Shown: positions 18,402-25,668 of the stretch, one piece after another | Numbering within the stretch: the stretch's first letter is position 1 | Layout of the letters: each line of letters begins with the position of its first letter | Source: CAYZFD01 sp964477735 | GTDB taxonomy: Bacteria; Bacteroidota; Bacteroidia; Flavobacteriales; Flavobacteriaceae | Direction of reading: 5' to 3' | Assembly: GCA_964477735.1 (NCBI GenBank) | Contig: CAYZFD010000018.1 | Coordinates: 1-32,121 of the forward strand | Length of the DNA: 32,121 nucleotides | The notes under the pieces: model-generated | What the model was told of the DNA's origin: nothing | The model's input: only the letters and a program-made list of their open reading frames with translations | Database searches by the model: none | Translations under genes and position numbers: made by a program

Positions 18402-19528
18402 AATCTCTCGAAAAAGACATAGAAATTAAACTCAACAGTATCGAAGAAGCCATCGCCGACATAAAGGCAGGAAAAGTCATTATTGTTGTGGATGATGAAA
18501 ATCGTGAAAACGAAGGAGATTTTTTAGCCGCTGCAGATGCAGTTACGCCAGAAATTGTGAATTTCATGGCCACCCATGGTAAAGGATTAATTTGCGTGCC
18601 AATCACTGAAAAGCGTTGCAAAGAACTCAAGCTTACGCCCATGGTAAACAACAATAGCGATCCCATGGAAACAGCGTTTACGGTTTCTGTAGATTTAAAC
18701 GGCCATGGTGTTACGACTGGTATTTCAGCGTCTGATCGTGCAAAAACCATTCGAGCCCTTGTAGATGCAAATACCCAACCCCACCATCTATCACGTCCAG
18801 GTCATATTTTCCCATTGGCAGCCAAAGAAGGAGGTGTATTAAGAAGAACTGGCCACACAGAGGCAGCTATCGATTTCGCCCGACTTGCAGGTTTTAGTCC
18901 TGCTGGGGTGATTGTTGAAATCATGAACGATGATGGCTCCATGGCCAGACTTCCCCAGCTTGTCGAAGTAGCGAAACGCTTCGGTCTTAAAATTGTGTCT
19001 ATAGAGGATTTGGTTTCCTATAGAATGCAATTCGATTCACTCATCGAAAAAAAAGAAGATTTTGAAATTAGCACACGATTTGGTGATTTTAGACTTAGAG
19101 CCTATTTACAAACCAATAACCAGCAAGTGCATTTGGCACTGACCAAAGGTAACTGGCACCCTGACGAGCCTGTATTGACTAGAATCAATGCCACAAAAAT
19201 AAACTATGATATTTTAGGTGTTTTGTTGCACCAAAAAAAAACTCCTTGGGAAAGGGTTTTTAAAATAATGGCCAAAAGTGATTGTGGTGCCATCGTTTAT
19301 ATCAACCAACAACACGAAGCAGGTGATTTGTTACAAGGACTCGAAGCCATGAAAAATGGTGCCCAAAACATTTCAATCAACACAGACACTAAAGATTTCG
19401 GAATTGGCGCCCAAATTCTACAAGATTTAAACATTCGGAAATTGAAACTGATTTCGAACAGCAATCCTGTTAAACGGGTTGGATTAAGTGGATATCAAAT
19501 TGAGATCGTGGACTTAATTCCCTATTAA
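18398..19528 (+). CDS. ribB: 3,4-dihydroxy-2-butanone-4-phosphate synthase with degenerate GTP cyclohydrolase II domain
   Basis: The N-terminal domain (about residues 10-210) makes dihydroxybutanone phosphate from ribulose 5-phosphate for riboflavin. Its acidic loop DDENRENEGD (32-41) and RPGHIFPLAAKEGGVLRRTGHTEAA are intact. The C-terminal domain (about 215-376) follows the RibA fold (TRFGDFRLRAY; LISNSNPVKRVGL). However, the zinc-cysteine segment (HSECLTGD...RCDC in E. coli RibA) reads NATKINYDILGVLLH here, and the RQEGRxIGL motif is replaced by NQQHEAGDL. That half is therefore unlikely to hydrolyse GTP, so I name the gene ribB and not ribBA. The start overlaps the permease stop. Confidence 0.9.
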   Translation: MKSLEKDIEIKLNSIEEAIADIKAGKVIIVVDDENRENEGDFLAAADAVTPEIVNFMATHGKGLICVPITEKRCKELKLTPMVNNNSDPMETAFTVSVDLNGHGVTTGISASDRAKTIRALVDANTQPHHLSRPGHIFPLAAKEGGVLRRTGHTEAAIDFARLAGFSPAGVIVEIMNDDGSMARLPQLVEVAKRFGLKIVSIEDLVSYRMQFDSLIEKKEDFEISTRFGDFRLRAYLQTNNQQVHLALTKGNWHPDEPVLTRINATKINYDILGVLLHQKKTPWERVFKIMAKSDCGAIVYINQQHEAGDLLQGLEAMKNGAQNISINTDTKDFGIGAQILQDLNIRKLKLISNSNPVKRVGLSGYQIEIVDLIPY

Positions 19529-19532
19529 AGGT

Positions 19533-20279
19533 TTAAAAAAACCACAGTTTTACTGATAAAATGGTCACCATTACGATCATAAAAATTTTGATAACACGAT
19601 CTCCTTTAGAAACAGACCAGCGACTGGCCACCCATGCACCTGAAGCATTTCCAACGGCTAAAATGAAGCCTATCATCCATTCTATTTTATCATTTAGTGC
19701 AAACATGAGGACTGCACCCAAAGTGTAAACAAAAACCACCGCCACTTTTGTGGCATTGACCCGCACCAGCGACATTTGGTTCACATAATTTAGAAAAAGC
19801 ATAATCACAAAACCGATTCCCGCATTGATAAAGCCCCCATAAATTCCAAAAATAAAAAACACAACAATGGCCCAAAACTTGTATTTGCCTTCGAAACGTT
19901 CAAGGAGTTGTTCGGATTTAGTTTTAGGTTTAAAAATCATGAGCGCTACAACCACAATCATGATAATGGCAAGAATCTTGTTAAAAGTATCCCCTTTGAT
20001 ATCAATAGCTATTTGTGCGCCAATGAGTGCGCCAAACAAAGCCGAAACACCCAAATATAAGTTGAATGGGAAAGTCCACACACCTTTGCTTTTATAGCCA
20101 GCGGTGGCAAAAAAAGTTTGAATTAAGATGGCAATTCTGTTCGTGCCATTGGCTACAGCAGGCGGTAATCCTAAAAATATAAGCATCGGAAGCGTGATTA
20201 GCGAACCTCCTCCAGCTAGGGTATTGATGAACCCTGCTACAAAACCAGCTACAATAAGCAAAAGGTATTCCCAATTCAA
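19533..20279 (-). CDS. TauE/SafE-family membrane permease
   Basis: This 248-residue inner-membrane protein has about eight hydrophobic segments and the family pattern at the N-terminus: AGFVAGFINTLAGGGSLITLP, then GLPPAVANGTNRIAI. The repeat at mid-length is GIYGGFINAGIGFVIML. TauE/SafE proteins export sulfite, sulfoacetate or other small anions; the substrate is unknown here. The only start that keeps the family N-terminus is TTG at 20279, since a stop lies a few codons upstream and no ATG is near. A TACTTTTG element (-7 type) lies 21 bases upstream on the - strand at 20300-20307, without a clear -33 partner. Its stop is four bases from that of ribB, tail to tail. Confidence 0.85.
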   Translation of the reverse strand: MNWEYLLLIVAGFVAGFINTLAGGGSLITLPMLIFLGLPPAVANGTNRIAILIQTFFATAGYKSKGVWTFPFNLYLGVSALFGALIGAQIAIDIKGDTFNKILAIIMIVVVALMIFKPKTKSEQLLERFEGKYKFWAIVVFFIFGIYGGFINAGIGFVIMLFLNYVNQMSLVRVNATKVAVVFVYTLGAVLMFALNDKIEWMIGFILAVGNASGAWVASRWSVSKGDRVIKIFMIVMVTILSVKLWFF

Positions 20280-20329
20280 AACAACTGATTAGTTTTCATC
20301 AAAAGTAATTGAAAAAAATAAGTGAGGCC

Positions 20330-21424
20330 TTACACATTAAATCGGAAATGCATCACGTCACCGTCTTGGACAATGTATTCTTTGCCCTCTACCCGCATTT
20401 TGCCAGCTTCTTTTACTTTGGCTTCGGAGCGATAGGTTTTAAAATCTTCGAATGAGATCACCTCTGCACGGATAAAGCCTTTTTCGAAGTCGGTATGAAT
20501 CACACCCGCTGCCTGTGGTGCCGTTGCGCCAACAGAGATTGTCCAGGCTCTAACTTCTTTTTCACCTGCGGTGAAATAGGTTTGTAAATTAAGCAACGCA
20601 TAGGCCGATCGTATAAGCTTCGAGGCGCCCGGTTCGTCTAAACCTAAATCTTCTAAAAAAAGTTGACGTTCTTCATAGGAATCTAATTCATGAATATCGG
20701 CTTCGGTTGCAACAGCCAACACTAAAATTTGTGCTTGTTCATCAGCAATCTTTGTCTTAACTTGATTCACATAGTCGTTTCCAGTGGCTGCAGCACTCTC
20801 ATCAACATTGCAAACATATAGCACAGGCTTATCTGTGAGTAATTGTAAGGGTTTGATAAACAACATCCTATCCTCGGGATGACATTCAAAACTTCTCACA
20901 TTATGAAGACCTTCGAGATGACCTTTGACGGCATTTAACACTCCTTGTTCTTTAATGGCGTCTTTGCTACCGGTTCTGGCCGCACGATTAACCTTCTCTA
21001 ATTTCTTTTCAATGGTTTCCAAATCTTTGAGCTGTAGCTCCATGTCAATGGTTTCTTTGTCTCTTATTGGATCCACACGGCCATCAACATGCACAATATT
21101 GTCATTGTCGAAACAGCGCAACACATGCAAAATGGCATCAGTTTCACGAATGTTAGATAAAAACTGATTTCCTAAACCTTCACCCTTACTCGCTCCTTTT
21201 ACCAAACCTGCAATGTCAACAATTTCAACAGTGGCAGGCACAACACGTTGTGGCTGAACAATTTCTGATAAATGATCCAGCCTTGGATCAGGAACATTAA
21301 CAACACCTACATTGGGTTCTATAGTACAAAAAGGAAAGTTTGCACTTTGGGCTTTGGCGTTAGACAAACAATTGAACAATGTTGATTTGCCTACGTTGGG
21401 CAGGCCTACAATTCCAGCTTTCAT
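20330..21424 (-). CDS. ychF: Ribosome-binding ATPase YchF
   Basis: YchF is an Obg-family P-loop protein that binds ribosomes and is linked to the oxidative stress response. The G1 loop is GLPNVGKSTLFN (residues 7-18), with DIAGLVKGASKGEGLGN as G3. The usual NKxD specificity motif is replaced by NVDE (in YVCNVDESA), as in the ATP-preferring members. The C-terminal TGS domain is visible (FTAGEKEVRAWTISVGATAPQAAGVIHTDFEKGFI). The length of 364 residues is normal. It starts one base after the ferredoxin stop, so the two genes share a transcript. Confidence 0.95.
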   Translation of the reverse strand: MKAGIVGLPNVGKSTLFNCLSNAKAQSANFPFCTIEPNVGVVNVPDPRLDHLSEIVQPQRVVPATVEIVDIAGLVKGASKGEGLGNQFLSNIRETDAILHVLRCFDNDNIVHVDGRVDPIRDKETIDMELQLKDLETIEKKLEKVNRAARTGSKDAIKEQGVLNAVKGHLEGLHNVRSFECHPEDRMLFIKPLQLLTDKPVLYVCNVDESAAATGNDYVNQVKTKIADEQAQILVLAVATEADIHELDSYEERQLFLEDLGLDEPGASKLIRSAYALLNLQTYFTAGEKEVRAWTISVGATAPQAAGVIHTDFEKGFIRAEVISFEDFKTYRSEAKVKEAGKMRVEGKEYIVQDGDVMHFRFNV

Positions 21425-21425
21425 A

Positions 21426-21779
21426 CTAGTCTTCTCCGTGCATAAAACGTTGTTTGCCCAGCAAAATCTCTTCTGTTTCTACATGATCTTCATCTGGAAC
21501 ACAGCAATCAACTGGACAAACAGCAGCACACTGAGGTTCTTCATGAAATCCTTTGCATTCGGTGCACTTATCAGGTACGATATAGTAAATTTCATCAGAG
21601 ATAGGCTCCTGGGCGCTTTCGGCGTTTACAGCTTTTCCATTGGGCAAAACTAAATCGCCCTCAAGGTTGGTGCCATCGGCGTAGCGCCAGTCATCAGCAC
21701 CCTCATAAATAGCAGTGTTGGGGCATTCTGGTTCGCAAGCACCACAATTGATACATTCATCTGTTATGATAATGGCCAT
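21426..21779 (-). CDS. 4Fe-4S dicluster ferredoxin
   Basis: This 117-residue ferredoxin has two cluster motifs: C9-x2-C12-x2-C15-x3-C19-P and C72-x2-C75-x8-C84-x3-C88-P, joined by an acidic insert of about 50 residues. Two more cysteines follow (C92, C93). The longer x8 spacing in the second motif is the 'long-loop' type found in Chromatium/Azotobacter-like ferredoxins. It carries electrons in the cytoplasm; the partner is unknown. It is the first gene of a pair with ychF and divergent from the acyl-CoA reductase gene, with a well-formed promoter in the shared spacer. Confidence 0.9.
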   Translation of the reverse strand: MAIIITDECINCGACEPECPNTAIYEGADDWRYADGTNLEGDLVLPNGKAVNAESAQEPISDEIYYIVPDKCTECKGFHEEPQCAAVCPVDCCVPDEDHVETEEILLGKQRFMHGED

Positions 21780-21798
21780 GATTGCTTAAATTTGGCGA

Positions 21799-21829
21799 CA
21801 AAAATAGGGTCTAAACACCACCCACACAA
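21799..21829 (-). promoter_or_regulatory. Candidate promoter for ferredoxin-ychF
   Basis: On the - strand, TTG (21827-21829), a 20-base spacer and TATTTTTG (21799-21806) match the Bacteroidota promoter pattern, 20 bases before the ferredoxin start. No equally good element is seen for the divergent gene. Confidence 0.45.
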
Positions 21830-21834
21830 GTTTT

Positions 21835-22851
21835 ATGAAGCTCAATACCACAATTATTACATCAATGGCTAGGCTTGGCGCATGGTTTAGAGAAGAACCC
21901 GAAGTGAATTTTACACCTTATCGGACATTGATTCCCAAAGTTTTGGTCGAAAACAAATGGTTTACTGAAGAAAATTTAAAGCTGTGCTTTACAACATGGG
22001 GAAATTTGTTAACCCTAGAGCAAATTGAAAAATGGCTTATCCCATATTCAGATCCCAAAACTTCAAAAAAAATCGGACTGATCATGGCGGGAAATATTCC
22101 ATTGGTGGGCTTACACGACTTAATCTCTGTTTTGGTTTGTGGGCATCATGCGTTGGTGAAAACCTCTTCTAAAGACCAGTTGTTGATGAAAACCGTGATC
22201 GCCTTTTTACAAAACGAAAACAAATTGTTTCAAGACAAGATTCAGCTTATTGATGGACCACTGCAAGATTTTGACGCTGCAATTGCCACAGGGAACAATA
22301 ATAGCAGCCGTTACTTTGAACAATATTTTAGGCAGATTCCCCACATTATTCGAAAAAATAGACACTCGGTTGCAATTCTTCGTGGACATGAATCTCGGCA
22401 AGCATTAGAAGCTTTAGCCCAAGACATTTTTGCATATTTTGGATTGGGTTGCCGAAATGTTTCAAAACTCTATGTACCCAAAAATTATGACTTTAAAGAT
22501 TTTTTCGAAGCGATTTATCCTTATCACAACATTATAGAGCACAGCGCCTATGCGAACAATTATGACTACAACAAGGCGGTTTACTTGATGACAAATGCTA
22601 AAATGCTCGACAATGGATTTTTACTGCTTAAGGAAGATCAAGGTTTAGGCGCCCCGGTGGGTTGTTTGTTTTACGAAACTTACACAGATGAACTTAGGTT
22701 ATCGAAAACATTAGGACATAGCGAAGAAGTTCAATGTGTGGTTGGGAATGATCATGATGACAAAATTATTCCATTCGGCCAAACACAGTCCCCTAACCTA
22801 TCGGCCTATGCCGATGGAGTGGACACCATTTCTTTCTTGACATCATTATAA
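21835..22851 (+). CDS. LuxC-family acyl-CoA reductase
   Basis: This 338-residue protein resembles the acyl-CoA reductase (LuxC) family, which reduces fatty acyl groups to aldehydes with NADPH. Family features include KIGLIMAGNIPLVGLHDLISVL (residues about 78-99), the segment VKTSSKDQLLMKT, and the probable catalytic cysteine C206 in YFGLGCRNVSKLYVP. It is shorter than the bioluminescence enzymes, and there is no luxD, luxE or luciferase nearby. The same family is seen in non-luminous Bacteroidota; its substrate is not known to me. It is divergent from the ferredoxin gene and followed by serC after 90 bases. Confidence 0.8.
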   Translation: MKLNTTIITSMARLGAWFREEPEVNFTPYRTLIPKVLVENKWFTEENLKLCFTTWGNLLTLEQIEKWLIPYSDPKTSKKIGLIMAGNIPLVGLHDLISVLVCGHHALVKTSSKDQLLMKTVIAFLQNENKLFQDKIQLIDGPLQDFDAAIATGNNNSSRYFEQYFRQIPHIIRKNRHSVAILRGHESRQALEALAQDIFAYFGLGCRNVSKLYVPKNYDFKDFFEAIYPYHNIIEHSAYANNYDYNKAVYLMTNAKMLDNGFLLLKEDQGLGAPVGCLFYETYTDELRLSKTLGHSEEVQCVVGNDHDDKIIPFGQTQSPNLSAYADGVDTISFLTSL

Positions 22852-22894
22852 ATTTAGATTGATTATATTTTAAAAAAAATTCGGGAAATTCACC

Positions 22895-22924
22895 TTGGTG
22901 AGTCTGATTGATTTTGTTTCTTTG
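22895..22924 (+). promoter_or_regulatory. Candidate promoter for serC-serA
   Basis: TTG (22895-22897), a 19-base spacer and TTTCTTTG (22917-22924) fit the pattern TTG-N19-TAnnTTTG with one mismatch. The -7 element ends 17 bases before the serC ATG. The 90-base spacer holds nothing else recognisable. Confidence 0.4.
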
Positions 22925-22941
22925 CACTTTGAAAATCTCTT

Positions 22942-24006
22942 ATGAAAAAACACAACTTTAGTGCTGGCCCCTGCATCCTACCTGACAGCGTGATGCAACA
23001 AGCTGCTGATGCAGTACTTAATTTTAACAACAGTAACCTTTCCTTGATTGAAATTTCTCATCGCAGCAAAGATTTTATTGCTGTTATGGACGAGGCCACA
23101 GTGTTGGCTTTAGAACTTCTTGGATTAGAAAACAAGGGTTATAAAGCTATGTTTTTACAAGGTGGAGCCAGTTTGCAGTTTCTAATGACAGCCTACAATT
23201 TGCTAGAAAACAAAGCCGCCTACCTCAACACAGGCACATGGTCCTCTAAAGCCATTCAAGAGGCCAAATTGTTAGGAAATGTGATTGAAGTGGCTTCATC
23301 TAAAGATGCTAATTTCAATTATATTCCAAAAAATTATGAAATCCCCTCAGATGCCGATTATTTTCACATCACCACAAACAATACCATTTTTGGAACTCAA
23401 ATAAAAGACATCCCCAATACAACAGTTCCTTTAGTGGCCGACATGAGTTCGGATATTTTCTCAAGAAAAATAGATTTTTCAAAATTTGATTTAATTTACG
23501 CAGGCGCTCAAAAAAACATGGGGCCAGCTGGAACCACCTTGGTTGTGGTTAATGAGTCTATTCTTGGAAAAGTTTCTAGAAAGATTCCTTCCATGTTGGA
23601 TTATCAAGTGCATGCCAGCAAGGATAGTATGTTTAACACTCCACCCGTTTTTGCAGTTTACACATCCATGCTCACTTTGAGATGGCTTAAGGAAAATGGT
23701 GGGATAGAAGCTATAGAAAAACGCAACAATGAAAAGGCTTCACTTGTTTATGGAGAGATTGATCGAAATTCATTGTTCAAAGGCTTTGCTGTCGAAGAAG
23801 ATAGAAGTGCTATGAATGCCACATTCAACTTGGTTGATGAAGCACATAAAGAAAAATTCGATCAACTTTGTAAAGAAGGTGGTATTAACGGGTTAAATGG
23901 TCACCGATCTGTCGGAGGCTACCGAGCTTCTATATACAATGCCATGCCCTTGTCATCGGTACAAGTGTTGGTAGATATTATGAAACAATTAGAATCTAAA
24001 GCATAA
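22942..24006 (+). CDS. serC: Phosphoserine aminotransferase
   Basis: SerC converts 3-phosphohydroxypyruvate and glutamate to phosphoserine, the second step of serine synthesis. It is a class V PLP enzyme of 354 residues. The N-terminal signature is KHNFSAGPCILP, and EISHRSKDF follows. The phosphate-binding loop is FLQGGASLQF, and the PLP lysine is K191 in IYAGAQKNMGPAG. The conserved C-terminal GHRSVGGYRASIYNAMP is intact. serA follows after three bases, so the two form an operon. Confidence 0.95.
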   Translation: MKKHNFSAGPCILPDSVMQQAADAVLNFNNSNLSLIEISHRSKDFIAVMDEATVLALELLGLENKGYKAMFLQGGASLQFLMTAYNLLENKAAYLNTGTWSSKAIQEAKLLGNVIEVASSKDANFNYIPKNYEIPSDADYFHITTNNTIFGTQIKDIPNTTVPLVADMSSDIFSRKIDFSKFDLIYAGAQKNMGPAGTTLVVVNESILGKVSRKIPSMLDYQVHASKDSMFNTPPVFAVYTSMLTLRWLKENGGIEAIEKRNNEKASLVYGEIDRNSLFKGFAVEEDRSAMNATFNLVDEAHKEKFDQLCKEGGINGLNGHRSVGGYRASIYNAMPLSSVQVLVDIMKQLESKA

Positions 24007-24009
24007 AAA

Positions 24010-24966
24010 ATGACGCAAATTTTAGCCAACGATGGCATTTCTCAAAGTGGACTCGAAGCACTAGAAGCTGCTGGTTTCTCAGTAAGCACCACAACCGTTG
24101 CTCAAGAACAACTGGCCAATTATATCAACGAAAATAAAGTAGAAGTTTTGTTGGTTCGCAGTGCCACAACAGTGCGCAAAGATTTAATAGACGCCTGTTC
24201 GTCACTCAAAATTATTGGTCGTGGTGGTGTTGGTATGGACAATATTGATGTGGACTATGCACGTCAAAAAGGGCTACACGTTATCAACACCCCTGCTGCA
24301 TCATCTGCATCAGTAGCTGAATTGGTTTTTGCACATCTTTATGGTGGTGTTCGTTTCCTACACGATGCTAACCGACAAATGCCACTCGAAGGAGAATCTA
24401 ATTTTAAAGGCCTCAAAAAAGCCTATGCCAAAGGCACAGAATTAAGAGGGAAAACCTTGGGTATTATAGGTTTTGGAAGAATTGGGCAAGAAACTGCCAA
24501 AATTGCGCTAGGCGTGGGCATGAATGTAATGGCGTATGATAAATTTTCAGAAGGCGCTAACATTCCTTTAAAATTTGCAAACGGCCAATCCATCTCCATT
24601 GAAGTCAAATGTAGCAGCTTTGATGCGGTCATAGAACAGTCAGATTTCATTAGTTTACACGTCCCTGCACAAAAAGAATATGTCATTGATGCTACTGCAT
24701 TTTCTAAAATGAAAAATGGCGTAGGCATTATCAATGCCGCAAGAGGCGGGGTGATAGACGAAGTGGCATTGGTTGAAGCTCTGGATAGCGGGAAAGTTAG
24801 TTTTGCTGGATTGGACACTTTTGAAAATGAACCTACTCCAGCCATCAAACTATTGATGCATCCCAAGATTTCTTTAACACCACACATTGGAGCGGCTACA
24901 AACGAAGCACAGGATCGTATTGGTGTTGAGTTGGCCGATCAAATCAGTAGCATTCTTAATGGGTAA
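24010..24966 (+). CDS. serA: D-3-phosphoglycerate dehydrogenase, short form
   Basis: SerA oxidises 3-phosphoglycerate to 3-phosphohydroxypyruvate with NAD+. The NAD fold has LGIIGFGRIGQE (G154, G156, G159). The catalytic arginine is R245 in INAARGGVID, with FENEP after it and the histidine H292 in LTPHIGAATNEAQ. At 318 residues it lacks the C-terminal ACT domain, so the usual serine feedback site is absent. Other D-2-hydroxyacid dehydrogenases look similar, but pairing with serC makes this call strong. The next gene starts two bases after its stop. Confidence 0.93.
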   Translation: MTQILANDGISQSGLEALEAAGFSVSTTTVAQEQLANYINENKVEVLLVRSATTVRKDLIDACSSLKIIGRGGVGMDNIDVDYARQKGLHVINTPAASSASVAELVFAHLYGGVRFLHDANRQMPLEGESNFKGLKKAYAKGTELRGKTLGIIGFGRIGQETAKIALGVGMNVMAYDKFSEGANIPLKFANGQSISIEVKCSSFDAVIEQSDFISLHVPAQKEYVIDATAFSKMKNGVGIINAARGGVIDEVALVEALDSGKVSFAGLDTFENEPTPAIKLLMHPKISLTPHIGAATNEAQDRIGVELADQISSILNG

Positions 24967-24968
24967 AC

Positions 24969-25280
24969 ATGTTTAAAAGACTTCGAAAACACTGGGGTCT
25001 TCGCTCTAACATTCAATTGCTAGTCGTTTGTTTGGTTTTTGCCATCACGGGTTCAGCAGCAGCATATTTAGCTAAACCTTTATTGCATTGGATGGGTTTA
25101 AACGCTGAAAGCACATCGCCTCTGTTATTTTGGCCCTTTAGAATTTTACTCATATTTCCGATTTACCAGATTTTGCTGGTCTTTATTGGATTTATTTTTG
25201 GACAATTCAAATTTTTTTGGAACTTTGAAAAACGTATGTTGTCTCATTTAGGCTTCAAATGTTTTTCTGAGCGCCCATGA
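24969..25280 (+). CDS. Small conserved membrane protein (DUF6787-like)
   Basis: This 103-residue protein has two hydrophobic segments (about residues 16-37 and 50-75) and charged ends: MFKRLRKHWGLRS at the N-terminus and FEKRMLSHLGFKCF at the C-terminus. The layout is like a small family found next to serA in flavobacteria, which has been mislabelled as a diacylglyceryl transferase; I see no catalytic motif of that enzyme. The function is unknown. It follows serA by two bases, and its stop overlaps the next start as ATGA, so it links the serine genes to the His/Cys-rich protein in one transcript. Confidence 0.75.
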   Translation: MFKRLRKHWGLRSNIQLLVVCLVFAITGSAAAYLAKPLLHWMGLNAESTSPLLFWPFRILLIFPIYQILLVFIGFIFGQFKFFWNFEKRMLSHLGFKCFSERP

Positions 25281-25609
25281 ATAAAAACCAAAATTATAAG
25301 AAAAAATCGATCGCCATTTTTTTATGGCTACTGTTATTTTTTCCTACGGCGCAAGAAGTTTTCCATCTGTTAGAAGCGCATGAACACCCTTCATGCTCCA
25401 TTTCGGAAGATCATCTACACAGCGCCAACTGGGAGTGTAGTTGTTTCTACTATGCTTTCACAACAGCCTATACTTCTCCACAACCTAAAGCACTGAGCTA
25501 TAGCTTGGTTAGCCCCATCGATAAGGTCTTTTTTGATGTTGCACAACAAATCAAAGCCAATGACCATTTCAAAATCCCAAAACTGCGTGGCCCACCTCTA
25601 TTGATTTGA
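25277..25609 (+). CDS. Small membrane-anchored His/Cys-rich protein, possible metal binder
   Basis: I do not recognise a named family. The 110 residues begin with a lysine-rich stretch and one hydrophobic segment (about 11-27), so it is anchored in or exported across the inner membrane. A short region follows with many metal ligands: H30, H35, H37, C40, H46, H48, C54, C56 (AHEHPSC, EDHLHS, ECSC). The rest is plain and ends in KLRGPPLLI. It starts inside the stop of the previous gene and lies 59 bases before a TonB-dependent receptor that also has His-rich stretches. A role in metal binding or sensing next to that receptor is inferred from composition and place only. Confidence 0.7.
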   Translation: MNKNQNYKKKSIAIFLWLLLFFPTAQEVFHLLEAHEHPSCSISEDHLHSANWECSCFYYAFTTAYTSPQPKALSYSLVSPIDKVFFDVAQQIKANDHFKIPKLRGPPLLI

Positions 25610-25624
25610 TTTTCAAAATTTAGG

Positions 25625-25640
25625 GTTGCAATACTGCAAC
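25625..25640. promoter_or_regulatory. Palindromic operator candidate upstream of the TonB receptor
   Basis: GTTGCA-ATAC-TGCAAC is a perfect 16-bp inverted repeat in the 59-base spacer, 28 bases before the receptor ATG. No T run follows, so it is not a terminator. Size and place fit a dimeric repressor site, such as one of the Fur/Zur type; the regulator is not known. Confidence 0.5.
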
Positions 25641-25668
25641 TAAGTTCCATCAAATCAATTTATTAATC

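Noticed and set aside
21835..22851. Bioluminescence operon
   Set aside because: Only a LuxC-family enzyme is present; there is no luciferase, luxD or luxE in the window.
24423..24887. 154-codon antisense frame within serA
   Set aside because: It is fully covered by a well-supported enzyme on the other strand and has no family features.
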